The notes under the pieces were generated by a model. That model was not told where the DNA came from and made no database searches. It was given only the letters and a program-made list of their open reading frames with translations. Made by a program: the position numbers and the translations under genes. Positions 33,660-44,572 of a DNA stretch of 64,000 bases are shown piece after piece. Where the stretch lies: positions 44,223,702-44,287,701 of the forward strand of contig NC_085867.1 in NCBI RefSeq assembly GCF_034702125.1. The letters run 5' to 3'. The DNA is from Engraulis encrasicolus (taxonomy: Eukaryota; Chordata; Actinopteri; Clupeiformes; Engraulidae). Every line of letters starts with the position of its first letter. Positions within the stretch are counted from its first letter, which is position 1.

Positions 33660-33744
33660 AGACCCTCACCCCAGACAACAGAGCAGAGACCCCCACCCCA
33701 GACAACACCATGAAAGACTGCTATGACAGGCAGACCTCCTCCAC

Positions 33745-34115
33745 TGTAAAAAAAAAAAAAAGATGGTTTCAACTCAGAGTTCAACTCGATTTCAACTCAT
33801 AGTTTTTCAGTTATATGTTTCAACTTATAACTTTGGGTTTTGGAGGACTGCCATTACTAAGTTGAGTCGACCAACTTTACAAGGTATTGCCAACTAAGTG
33901 TTTGAAGGTAGGTTATTCAACCAACCTTACAAGGTTACAACAACCAAGACATCCAACTTGGAATATGTATTCAACTAACTTCACAAGGTTGAGTCAACTA
34001 AGAGTTTTAAGTTTTATTATTCAACTAAGTGATTCAAGTTAGGTTACATCAACTAAGTGATTCAAGTTATTATCTATTCAACTAAGTGTTTGAAGTTATT
34101 AATTTCATCCATTTC
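33745..34115. repeat. Degenerate tandem of CAACTAAGTG-type units
   Basis: After an A-run, units such as CAACTAAGTGTTTGAAGTTA and CAACTAAGTGATTCAAGTTA recur at about 30-50 bp intervals, with TTACAAGGTT blocks in between. Non-coding. It may be the subterminal repeat region of a DNA transposon. Confidence 0.65.
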
Positions 34116-34277
34116 TAATTTTCCATTGTCATGGTTCCCAAGGGAATGAAAGAGAAATGCAATCCTCCACCACTATGGGGACAGCCAATGGAGACAATCC
34201 ATGAAGCACTGATGACAGCATTGCTAACAGCCAGCAGGCCGAACAGCTGGCCAGCCAGCCAGCCAGCATGCATGCAA

Positions 34278-34424
<147 letters not shown>

Positions 34425-35341
34425 CGGCCATGTCAAAAGCCAGCACCGTCAACAGCAAGATAAGTTTTTTAGGCAAGGATATATAAGAACAGCATGAGAA
34501 CACTGGTTTAAATACTGGTGCAAATGAACCATGTGACCACAGAGATTATGCATGTGGCAGGTGCAGGCAGTAATTCAATAAGTGCATGACAGCCCTTAGT
34601 TCTCAGGTGAGCAGACAGTGATTGGTTGAAATAGGATTGAATGATTGAATGGAAACAGGTCTTGGTCTTGGAGAAGTTGTGAACAGGTTGATGAAAATGT
34701 CCTGAATTGTTTCATGGATGCAGAGAATATAGCAGATCAAACCATACAGTATGCTTATTACCTGTTTTACCATATTTTACCTTTGTCTTATTACCCGTTT
34801 TACCATGGTTTCATTAAGACATTAGACTGTCCCCTCAGGGGAAATGGCGGATGCTTACATTCTACAAACCCCAACTCTGGTGAAGTTGGGACGTGTGGTA
34901 AACTGTGAATAAAATCAAAATGCTATCATTTTCAAAACATTCAATCCATTCATTAGATGGAGACTAGTGAAAAGTCAACATATTAAGTTTTCAAACCAAG
35001 AAAAAATATTGTTTTGGGGGACATATGTACTCATTTCTAATTTGATAACTGCAACACGTCTCAAATAAGTTGGGACGGGGATCAGTGAAGTGTAACAAAC
35101 ATCCTAATAAGATAAAACAACAAAGACGAACATTTCAAAATGAATTGTACTGATGGACAATATGAGTGTCCAGGTATAAGACCATCACAGAGTCACTTAG
35201 AATTAAAGATGCAGAGCAAATAATTCCCATAGTTATTACATACATTTTTGAATTCCCTTTGATTCACCATGATTGAGTGTATATAAGACATATTTTTGTC
35301 ATTAAAATCATTGTATAGGTTCATGACATCATGAAATATAT

Positions 35342-36635
35342 ATTGGCTGCAATGTTCCCTCTAAGCTGCGCGACTGCGCAATCGCGCACTGCTCTCACGT
35401 TCTCAGCGCAGAGCAAATCCATTCAGCGCAGGTAAAACAAGGCGGCAAATTTGTGTGGAGAGGCATTTGATTGTTGTCCGAAATTTCCACTCATTTATAG
35501 CTTTATAACATCCAATCGAAATAAAACATAGGCCTATTCTTTAGATATGAAACATCTATCTTACAGCAGTTTAAGCGATCACACTAGATGCGGACTTCTG
35601 CTTACAATCAGCATTGCGCCTCAGCTGCTTTTTCAATAGCGATCAGACAGAGCGCGGATACACCGCGCTTCGAATGCTGACCTTCAATCAGTGACCAGAC
35701 AACGTTGTAACAGCTGTCACTCGCAGCCTAATCTACGGCGTTCGGTTGTGTTAAGTTGCCTACACAAAAAGCCTAAATCCATCTCTGTATAATGGATAGA
35801 AGACAAGTTCTAGCTCTCCTAGAGCTCGATCGTGAATCTGATATGAATGTTGATAACGGTGTCGAGCATCTGGACCGATTTTAATGGATGCCTGCCATAG
35901 CATTGCGAGTGGCAACATCTCTCGCGCTATTGTATTGGCATCATTGGAAGTGCGTGCTGCTTTCTGCCAAAGAGTTGGTTTAAATTCGTCAAAATGGTGT
36001 TGATGAAAGCATTTGTCCACGCAGTGGTCATGTCTTGAAAACATATGAACAAATAGGCTATGCCTAAACGAACTACTAGCCTACTGATAAGAAGGTCCAT
36101 AAAACCCAGTTAGCCAGAAGGTCAGTCAGACTGTCGGTAAGAAAAATGTTTGCTTCCCTAGATCTGAAATTTCCACAAGCTCTTAAAGTGACAGTGCATA
36201 CTTTTACTTCATGTAGGCCTAATTTAAGCTCAATATTTTAGTCTTTTACATTTGTTACATAGGCCTAGCCTATTATAAAACATTTAAATCCAAATTAAAT
36301 GATTCATCCTTTTAAACATAAATTCAACATTCTGGGCTATTTGACTCCTGTAAAGATCCTTTCTTTCCAACATCTTACAAATGTAGGCCTAGCCTACAAT
36401 ATATTGATGTTGGTGGTTTGATGATTAAGTAATAATCAAGATTTGGAAACATTACTTAACTGATTTTGTAATATTCACTGTAGAATGACAATATAATCAA
36501 CATATTATGAAGCATCAATGTTACCCCTAAAATGGGGGGGGGGTCTGACCCGCTCACCGAGGTTATTGGCTCTGCTCAGTGATATCGTGCATTTGCTCAG
36601 GCACCGAAAAAATTAGAGGGAACATTGATTGGCTG
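35342..36635. mobile_element. hAT element, 1.28 kb, with 8-bp target duplication
   Basis: The termini CAATGTTCCCTCTAA (35350) and TTAGAGGGAACATTG (36627) are perfect inverted repeats over 15 bp. ATTGGCTG is duplicated at 35342-35349 and 36628-36635. A GCGC-rich subterminal region (GCGCGACTGCGCAATCGCGC) lies inside the left end. No intact transposase. Removing it rejoins the Tc1-like host element to match copy 1. Confidence 0.92.
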
Positions 36636-37512
36636 TAGTCTCACTCTAGCACTCCAAGAATTACAACTATTGAAAAGTGGCCATATTAAGAACGCTTCAT
36701 GTGTGAAAATGATAGAGGGGTTTGGGTCATTTCACGTGAAATCAGACACTTTGGGACCCAACCGACCCGGATTTCAATCATACTTGGTGTGCCTTTTTAG
36801 TAGCAAGGTAGCACCCCAGAACTGCATTGGTTTGAATCTGACACTAATATTAAGGGAGAAACAGACTAGGAAAGGTTCACATGTGAGGGTAGGACACTAT
36901 ACATTCAGCCTTGAATATATCAGTCAGTGTTAGACACAAAAAGATGCCTGTGGTGTTATTTGAAAGCTCTTTTCTGGCTCTACATATTACACAATCAGCT
37001 TGGAATACAACAACTCTCAGAATATGAATTATGATAAATTAAAAAATTAAAAATTGAATATCTAAAAAAACTATATTTTAAAATGGCCAGTTCCTTGTCC
37101 AAACGTAGCCGGCAATGTCATTAGCAACACCTCAAATGCTGGTGTTCGGTTCTTTATTCATTTCAGAGAGAATTTGACTCACAAATATGGCATCATACAG
37201 ACCACTTACTAATAATATGGTAATACCATAGTAGCATCACATGACAAAACAAAAACAAAACAAAAATGGTCAGTTTCCATGGTCCCAGGTTTCAGAAACT
37301 AAGGCAGATGTCCATTTATACACACCAAATGATGATATGTGAATGTTTGAACATTCCTTCTCTGTGTACCTGTGTCATCTTCCCTTTACCGTACTTTAAA
37401 GAGATAATCAATGGCTACACTCTCATTTTGTACTCTACCAGTGCATTTGAAGCAGCAGCTGTGTCTTTTGTAGATAATGTATAAGTACGTCCCGTTGCAG
37501 TTACAGGTTCCA

Positions 37513-37884
37513 CTACCAGAAGCACATCCTGATGATCCATGACCCAGTATCTGGTCTGAAGGGAAAAGTGAAGGATGGAGATGGTCCATGAGGATGCAGG
37601 AAGTTCAGTTTCACCTCTCCAGTGCTCGGCATACATTCCCCAACACATGCTAGCCACCAGTTGCCATCATATACAGCTACAACATACCCTTTGATGCTTG
37701 AAAATGTAACACATTCCTTTACTGAGCTCACTCTTTCAACTCTGCCTTCTCCGAATGCTGAAAATGGCCTAACTTCCACTGTGTCCATTGACAATGGGCA
37801 GAAGCTGTGTAGTTTTTGAGTACCTGGAATAGTTCTTGCAGATTCCAACCTTTTCAACAGGTTCTCAGCTTCATGATGGTACAT
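37513..37884 (-). pseudogene. Mirror copy of the palindrome's coding segment
   Basis: This is the minus-strand counterpart of the open frame at 37910-38410. It shares HHEAENLLKRLESARTIPGT, SSVKECVTFSSIKGYVVAVY and DGNWWLACV. It diverges in frame after FTFPFRPD because of a small indel. It also retains residues (TVEV before RPFSAF) that the other copy lacks, so the two are not simple identical reflections. Same unknown protein family as its partner. Neither copy has a recognised transposase catalytic motif. Confidence 0.6.
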
Positions 37885-37909
37885 CTCTGTTGTGGCAAAC
37901 TGGCAATGG

Positions 37910-38410
37910 ATGTTCTTGAGAGAGATGCACCATCATGAAGCTGAGAACCTGTTGAAGAGGTTTGAATCTGCAAGAACTATTCCAGGTACTCAAAAACTAC
38001 ACAGCTTCTGCCCATTGTCAATGGACATTAGGCCATTTTCCGCATTCAGAGAAGGAGTTGAAAGAGTGAGCTCAGTAAAGGAATGTGTTACATTTTCAAG
38101 CATCAAAGGGTATGTTGTAGCTGTATATGATGGCAACTGGTGGCTAGCATGTGTTGAGGAATGTATGCTGAGCACTGGAGAAGTGAAACTGAACTTCCTG
38201 CATCCTCGTGGACCATCTCCATCCTTCACTTTTCCCTTCAGACCAGATAGACTTGTCATGGATCATCAGGATGTGCTTCTGGTAGTGGAACCTAACTGCA
38301 ACGGGACGTACTTATACATTATCTACAAAAGACACAGCTGCTGCTTCAAATGCACTGGTAGAGTACAAAATGAGAGTGTAGCCATTGATTATCTCTTTAA
38401 AGTACGGTAA
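37910..38410 (+). CDS. Transposon-associated ORF with WW / HPxGP motif, function unknown
   Basis: The open frame has 166 codons from ATG 37910, in the palindrome loop, to TAA 38410. No catalytic domain is recognised. The visible features are a conserved-looking core KGYVVAVYDGNWWLACVEEC, then VKLNFLHPRGPSPSFTFPF, and late cysteines (HSCCFKCTG). I recall proteins with a YD..WW(I/L)..F.HP.GP pattern as uncharacterised ORFs linked to fish DNA transposons, so this may be the C-terminal part of a transposon protein. That link is inference. The frame lies in the right arm of a foldback element, with a mirror copy on the opposite strand. No promoter or splice evidence supports expression. Confidence 0.45.
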   Translation: MFLREMHHHEAENLLKRFESARTIPGTQKLHSFCPLSMDIRPFSAFREGVERVSSVKECVTFSSIKGYVVAVYDGNWWLACVEECMLSTGEVKLNFLHPRGPSPSFTFPFRPDRLVMDHQDVLLVVEPNCNGTYLYIIYKRHSCCFKCTGRVQNESVAIDYLFKVR

Positions 38411-39398
38411 AGGGAAGATGACACAGGTACACAGAGAAGGAATGTTCAAACATTCACATATCATCATTTGGTGTGTATAAATGGACATCTGCCTTAGTTT
38501 CTGAAACCTGGGACCATGGAAACTGACCATTTTTGTTTTGTTTTTGTTTTGTCATGTGATGCTACTATGGTATTACCATATTATTAGTAAGTGGTCTGTA
38601 TGATGCCATATTTGTGAGTCAAATTCTCTCTGAAATGAATAAAGAACCGAACACCAGCATTTGAGGTGTTGCTAATGACATTGCCGGCTACGTTTGGACA
38701 AGGAACTGGCCATTTTAAAATATAGTTTTTTTAGATATTCAATTTTTAATTTTTCAATTTATCATAATTCATATTCTGAGAGTTGTTGTATTCCAAGCTG
38801 ATTGTGTAATATGTAGAGCCAGAAAAGAGCTTTCAAACAATACCACAGGCATCTTTTTGTGACTAACACTGACTGATATATTCAAGGCTAGTATAGTGTC
38901 CTACCCTAAAATGTGAACCTTTCCTAGTCTGTTTCTCCCTTAATATTAGTGTCAGATTCAAACCAATGCAGTTCTGGGGTGCTACCTTGCTACTAAAAAG
39001 GCACACCAAGTATGATTGAAATCCGGATCGGTCGGGTCCCAAAGCGTCTGATTTCACGTGAAATGACCCGTTTACCATTCTCCTATGCACCCGAGCTCAC
39101 TTGAAATAGACCCAGAAGACATGGGAAACTGTCCTTTGCTTGCAGAAGTCAACATAAGTTGCAGAATTCAATTCTTTTTGAAAATAATAGAGTTATGCAC
39201 ATCCTGTGCTACAGTGAAAATGGACCATCCAACGTTTCCATGGCGATGGCGCGGCTGTGTCTAGACGCCGTCGGGGTGCTCTGTATATTTTTAAATTTAA
39301 TTTAATTTACTTTATTTTTTAATTTTACATTTTTAACAGTTAAATTGTTAATTTTTTCCCTTTTTTCACGTTTTCTATTGTATAGTCTTTTTTATAAC

Positions 39399-40257
39399 AT
39401 GATTACATACGATCGCCATGGCGCTTCTAGAAATTGGAAAGCACTGCTTAGGCCTAGGCTACCTGCCGAGTTGGCCTTCGGAAATAACACGGCGTTTCCA
39501 CCAGAGATTCTCCGGCAGACTCAACCAAGCAGATTCAAGAGACGGTCCAGGAAACACAGGGGTAGACGAGCAGGTATCCGGATCAGACTTCGAGGCAAGG
39601 CAGACCGGCCACCTCTGCCTAGTATCCTGCTAGCCAATGTCCAGTCTTTGGCGAACAAGCTGGACGACTTGAGAGCAAGGATTGCCTTCCAGCGGGACAT
39701 CAGGGACTGCAATGTCCTGTGTTTTACTGAAACCTGGCTCTCACCTATAATACCGGATCAGTCACTCATGCCTGCTGACCACTTCTTCATCGTTCGGATG
39801 GACAGAACCGAGGCGTCCGGGAAATCCAAAGGTGGGGGAGTTTGCTTCATGACAAACAACAGGTGGTGCGAGCCAAGGAACATCACCGTTCTCTCCAGGG
39901 AATGTAGGCTACTAGGAACACTTGTCCATCTTGTGCAGACCACATTTCCTGCCCCGTGATTTCACAGCGGTCATTGACTGCGGTTTACATCCCCCCAAGT
40001 GCAAACACGGACATTGCCATTGGCGAGCTACAGGAGGTAATAAATAAACAACAGCATCACCATCCAGAGGCGGCCTTCATCGTCCTCGGCGACTTCAACA
40101 AGGCCACACTTTCCCGAGGTTTGCCAGAGTTTAAGCAACACATTCACTTCCCGACGAGGGGCGACAACATCTTAGACCACTGCTACACTCCGTTCACAGA
40201 ATGTTACAAAGCGTTTCCGATGCCCGCTTTCGACAAGTCTGACCACGTTGCGGTGTT
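39399..40257 (+). pseudogene. LINE endonuclease-coding part (5' of DIRS insertion)
   Basis: This encodes the endonuclease that nicks the target for target-primed reverse transcription. From ATG 39399 the motifs SILLANVQSLANKLDDL, CNVLCFTETWLS and RMDRTEASGKSKGGGVCF are read in one frame. After about 39905-39960 the frame changes (a frameshift), and TAVYIPPSANTDIAIGELQE, FIVLGDFNKA and the terminal SDHVAVF follow in another. These contain the usual E, D/N and S-D-H catalytic positions of the family. The DIRS element interrupts immediately after SDHVAV. The frameshift makes this copy inactive even without the insert. Confidence 0.8.
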
Positions 40258-40276
40258 CCCTATCGCAGTGGACTGC

Positions 40277-40427
40277 GATCTAACACATGGGACGTGACGT
40301 ATGCACGGATCCAATCGAAGCACTTTCTACTCACGCCGAATGGCTGAGAGGCTGTCAGTCATCCCCTGGGCCCGCCCTTAGGGCATAAATAGCTGGGTAT
40401 GACGCAGCCTCGGCCTCTTTTAATACT
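40277..40427 (+). repeat. DIRS left inverted terminal repeat
   Basis: From GATCTAACACATGGGACGTG to TCTTTTAATACT. The reverse complement of 45888-46038, with no difference that I could see by eye. The end of the repeat has a TTTTAATA-type AT-rich patch preceding the Gag leader. Confidence 0.95.
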
Positions 40428-40723
40428 TCGATAGAAGTGATCCGTCAAGCAACTACGACTTTATCTCAGATTCGAGTTTTCAACCGTGTGCTTCAACTCT
40501 TTCAAGCCGGTGAGTGGATTTTCTCTGGTCACAGGCTTTGGGTGCCACGAGTTGATTTTTGTTTCTTGTATTTGGCTATTAGCTTCTAGCTTGCAAGTTT
40601 GCTACTTCTGTTAGCTCTGCTTGCTAGTGGTTGCTACATTAGCTAACTGGAGCATTCACTCGGTAGTTTTCTTTAGAATTCGGACCGATTGTGAGTGTTA
40701 ACTGTTTCTCTGGTGTGTCTAGG

Positions 40724-42320
40724 ATGTCGAGGCTGCTGTACCCGGAGTGCCCGCACAGCAGGGACAAAGGGGACCGGCACCGATTTTGCATTGTCTGTCT
40801 CGGCAGAGAGCACGCCGAGGCAGCGCTGTCGGGCGGTTCTACCTGCGAATTCTGTGCTGAACTGACACTCGCTAAAATCACTAAGCGCTCGGCTTACTGG
40901 ACTCGCAGAGAGGCGAGAGAAGCTGCTGCCCAGGCTGAGGAGATTCCCACAGCCGAAGGCAGCACAGATCACGATATGGAGGGGCATGACTGTCGCGAGC
41001 CCGCCACAGCCAACCCCGCTCTCACCTTGCCATCTGGCGGGAGTTCACGCCACGAGGCAGCAGGGGAGCTAGCTGCACCAGCCCCACATGCAAGAGTGAG
41101 GTCGCACCACGAGGCGGTGGAGTTACCGCGTGGCTTCCACGACCAGCCCCTGCCAGAGCTGGTATTTGGGCAGGAGTCGGAGGAACAGCCAGAGGACCTC
41201 AGTGATGCAGAGGGGTATTATGGTGAATATGAGGAGGAGGTGGTCGAAGAGTCCCGGGCATCCTCTCCCCCGGTAGGTTCGAGGACACTGGGTCTGCAGC
41301 TGCACGAGGTGGCTACCAGGGCAGCTAGCAAACTCGGCCTCCCTCTCCCCACCCCCCCCAGCACAGAGATGTCGTTGCTGGATGGGGAATACTACGCTGG
41401 GCCCCAAACACCGGCGCCCTGCCCGATCCCGTTTTTTCCGGAAGTGCACAGGGAGCTAGTCAAGACCTGGAGCAACCCCTATTCGGCCCGTGCCCCAGTT
41501 CCAGGCTTTGCAGCCTAAATGCATATGGACCAGGCCAAGGAGTGTGGATATCTCTCCTTCCCACCGGTGGAGGATACGGTGGCGAGTTACTTGTCGCCCT
41601 CTTCACCTGCATTGCGCCTGGGCCGCAAACCTCTCCTGCCGTCTCCAGTGGCCAGGCTCCAGGCCACTCTCGCTGAAAAGTCCTACCTGGCGGCTGGACA
41701 AGCAGCATGCTCCATCAACACAGCGGCGTTGCTGCAGAGATATCAGGCCAAGCTACTCACGGAGCTGTCTAATACGCTGGATGCTGAGAGTGAGTTGGTG
41801 GTGGAACTGCGCAGGGCGACTGACCTGTCTCTCCGCCTCGCGCTGTTCATCGCAGGCAGTGGGCCGTGCTATGGGGGCGGCAGTAGCAACACAGCGTTCT
41901 CTGTGGCTGTCCCTGGCACAGCTGTCGGAACGGGAGAAGGCCCCACTCCTAGATGCCCCGGTGAGTGCTGAAGGAGTGTTTGGTGATGCTGTGGGGACAA
42001 TGACTGCTAAATTTGAGGTGGAGCAGAAAAGCCGGGAGGCTTTCATGGCCTGGATGCCACGCAGCAGAGGTGAACCCCGGGGCCCCCCGGGTGGACCAGC
42101 TCCAGCTCCTGGCATGAAGCGGGGGAGTGGATCCCGTTCTCCAGCTCTTCCAGCTAAGATGCCGGCAAGGAGAGGATGGCAGCGACACCCGTTTAGGCCG
42201 CCGCCCCAGCCTCAGCCACAGGCCCCACAGCCAGCACCCCAGCAGCAGCAGCAGAGAGCGCCGTTCGTCCCGCGCCAGACTACTGCCCGCCGTGGTGGTG
42301 CGAACAGGACGCGGACCTGA
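40724..42320 (+). pseudogene. DIRS Gag-like ORF, broken by a stop and a frameshift
   Basis: This presumably encodes the structural protein of the DIRS particle. It starts at ATG 40724 with MSRLLYPECPHSRDKGDRHR and a cysteine-rich head (CIVCLGREHAEAAL, CEFCAEL). An acidic/proline-rich middle follows up to a TAA at 41516-41518. The same frame continues as MHMDQAKECGYLSFPPVEDT through about 41830. The homologous reading then moves to another frame (RAMGAAVATQRSLWLSLAQL, LLDAPVSAEGVFGDAV) and ends in a glutamine/proline/arginine-rich tail at 42320. One nonsense and one frameshift mutation therefore separate it from an intact gag. Assignment rests on position and resemblance to fish DIRS gag. Confidence 0.75.
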
Positions 42321-42400
42321 GGATCACGTCCTGAAGAGAGGGGGGGGAGGAGTTTTCCCCTCAGCGAAAAAGGACTGCCCGTTGCTCACATGCACCGCTC

Positions 42401-44572
42401 ATGTCAAGCACGTTGTGCCAGTTTCCACAAGCACTACACACACAAACAGAAAATGTTTTGTCCCCCTCTCTGCATCCAATATTAAAACAGCATTCTCTCA
42501 CCCATGTTTACCTAAACAGTGTGACAAGCTGCCCTCAGAGCTTGACCCCCTCCTTAGACGGTGTGGGAATAAAGCCGAATATAGACAAATTGACCATGAG
42601 CGGGGAAAACCCCGACCAATTGAGTCTAGATCAAAGATCAAAAGGTTTGGCGATGAGCGGGAGCGTCCCCGACCAATTAAAAGACTCCATGCCATGCCTA
42701 GAGGCATGCGTGGAAAACTGGCGCAAATGCGCACAGGCATCACCCTGGGTTTTGAAGACTGTCTCAATGGGCTACACAATTCAGTTTGCTCGCCCCCCAC
42801 CAAAATTCAGCGGGGTGATTCAAACCATAGTTCCGGAGGGTCAGGTCCCTTTCCTACAGGAGGAAATAGACTCATTGTTGTTGAAAAAGGCAATAGAGAT
42901 GGTGCCACAAGGGGAAGAAAACGCAGGCTTTTACAGCCGGTATTTTCTTGTCCCGAAAAAAGGCGGGGGATTTCGGCCAATCTTAGATTTAAGGAGGCTG
43001 AACAAATCACTCATGAAAAGAAAATTCAGGATGTTGACCAACCGCCAGCTCCTTCAATTTGTGAAACCAAACGACTGGTTTGTAACCATAGACCTGAAGG
43101 ATGCATATTTTCACATAAAGGTGGTGCCAAGGCATCGGAAATTTCTCAGATTTGCATTCAGAGGGAAAGCATATCAGTTTTCGCGTCTCCCATTCGGTCT
43201 AGCCCTATCCCCTTTTCTGTTCACAAAGTGTCTGGAAGCGGCAGTCGCACCATTACGCCAGCAGGGGGTGCGCTTGTTCAACTTTCTAGACGACTGCCTT
43301 CTTTGCTGCCACTCGCAAGAGTTAGCTGCACAGCAGGCCAGTCTTGTGCAGGCACACCTAGGCCAGTTGGGATTTGTGATAAACAGGAAGAAGTGTGTTC
43401 TCAAACCAAGTCAGACTTCACAGTTCCTAGGCATGACACTGAATTCTGTGACTATGACAGCTCACCTCTCTCAGGAGAGAGCAGCCGCAATCAAGACCTG
43501 TGTGGCCCAATTCAGAATAGGCCAATGGGTGTCATCTCACCTCTGCCAGAGGCTGCTGGGAATGATGGCAGCAGCAGCAGTCTCCCTGCCAATGGGGCTA
43601 CTGCGCATGCGGCCTTTTCAAATGTGGTACCTGTCTCTGAAGCTCAACCCCTCCAAAGACAAATATCGCAAAATAGTAGTGAATTCAAAGTGCAGGAAGG
43701 CCCTCACAATATGGAGATCCTCCCAATTTCTCAGTGCGGGAGCGTCTCTAGGCATAGTGACGCACCGAGTGGTGATTACGACCGACGCGTCTACAACTGG
43801 TTGGGGGGCAGTCTGCAACGGGAGATCGGTGAACGGTCGTTGGTCTGCAGCCCAGGCCAAAGCTCATATAAATGTGTTGGAGCTGCAGACAGTGTTTCTA
43901 GCCCTACGGTATTTTTTGTCAGTGGTGAAAGGCCATCATGTTCTGGTGAGGACCGACAACACCACGGCCATGGCATACATAAATCGCCAGGGGGGCGTGC
44001 GCTCCCTGGCTTTACACCGGTTGGCGAACAGTTTACTGCTATGGGCAGCAGATCACTTGTTGTCTCTCAGAGCAGTTCATATTCCAGGTCACCTCAACTG
44101 TGGAGCGGACCTACTCTCAAGGGGCAACCCGCAGGCAGCAGACTGGCGCCTCCATCCTCTGGTGGTCGATCAGGTATGGCGGCGGTTCTACAAAGCCGAA
44201 GTGGACCTGTTTGCCACGAGACAGAACACACACTGTCAGCTTTGGTTCTCTCTGGGGGGAGACGACCCACCTCTGGGGGTGGACGCACTGGCACATCCGT
44301 GGCCGGGCGGACGTCTTTATGCATTTCCTCCAGTGCCTCTAATTCCTCAGGTGCTGAGCAGAGTCATGGAGGAGAGGAGAGAACTGTTGTTAATAGCCCC
44401 CCTGTGGCCGAACCGGCCATGGTTCGCAGATTTGAACAGGATGTCAGTACAGCCGCCGTGGGAGTTGCCCTCACGGAGGGACCTGCTGTCACAGGCGGGA
44501 GGATCCATATGGCACCCCCGGCCGGAGCTGTGGCAGCTCAGGGCCTGGCACCTGAAAGGGGAAGGCTGTTAG
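42401..44572 (+). CDS. DIRS reverse transcriptase / RNase H
   Basis: The frame has 723 codons from ATG 42401. It copies the element's RNA into DNA. The N-terminal third is unassigned. The RT core follows: YFLVPKKGGGFRPILDLRRL, DWFVTIDLKDAYFHIKV, FSRLPFGLALSPFLFTKCLE and the catalytic FLDD near 43283 (DIRS and Ty3 relatives usually have Y(L/I)DD, so F is a variant). RNase H motifs are VVITTDASTTGWGAV, INVLELQTVFLAL and RTDNTTAMAYINRQGG. The C-terminal part (VDLFATRQNTHCQLWFSLGG, LLLIAPLWPNRPWFADL) resembles the methyltransferase-like domain reported in DIRS elements. It overlaps the recombinase start by 64 bp. No stops; could be functional. Confidence 0.92.
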   Translation: MSSTLCQFPQALHTQTENVLSPSLHPILKQHSLTHVYLNSVTSCPQSLTPSLDGVGIKPNIDKLTMSGENPDQLSLDQRSKGLAMSGSVPDQLKDSMPCLEACVENWRKCAQASPWVLKTVSMGYTIQFARPPPKFSGVIQTIVPEGQVPFLQEEIDSLLLKKAIEMVPQGEENAGFYSRYFLVPKKGGGFRPILDLRRLNKSLMKRKFRMLTNRQLLQFVKPNDWFVTIDLKDAYFHIKVVPRHRKFLRFAFRGKAYQFSRLPFGLALSPFLFTKCLEAAVAPLRQQGVRLFNFLDDCLLCCHSQELAAQQASLVQAHLGQLGFVINRKKCVLKPSQTSQFLGMTLNSVTMTAHLSQERAAAIKTCVAQFRIGQWVSSHLCQRLLGMMAAAAVSLPMGLLRMRPFQMWYLSLKLNPSKDKYRKIVVNSKCRKALTIWRSSQFLSAGASLGIVTHRVVITTDASTTGWGAVCNGRSVNGRWSAAQAKAHINVLELQTVFLALRYFLSVVKGHHVLVRTDNTTAMAYINRQGGVRSLALHRLANSLLLWAADHLLSLRAVHIPGHLNCGADLLSRGNPQAADWRLHPLVVDQVWRRFYKAEVDLFATRQNTHCQLWFSLGGDDPPLGVDALAHPWPGGRLYAFPPVPLIPQVLSRVMEERRELLLIAPLWPNRPWFADLNRMSVQPPWELPSRRDLLSQAGGSIWHPRPELWQLRAWHLKGEGC

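Larger units (their letters stand above)
36720..39073. mobile_element. 2.35-kb near-perfect palindromic (foldback) element
   Basis: The ends GGGTCATTTCACGTGAAATC (36724) and its complement (ending 39069) are bounded by GTTT at 36720-36723 and 39070-39073. The two arms of about 1.15 kb are inverted copies along their whole length, around a loop of roughly 40 bp at 37886-37926. A 72-codon open frame at 37266-37484 is repeated residue for residue on the other strand at 38312-38530. Both arms carry the same degraded coding segment. The superfamily is not recognised. Confidence 0.9.

Noticed and set aside
42127..44508. Separate protein in the frame upstream of the recombinase
   Set aside because: Lies wholly under the RT/RNase H ORF with no motif; reported as an open-frame observation only.
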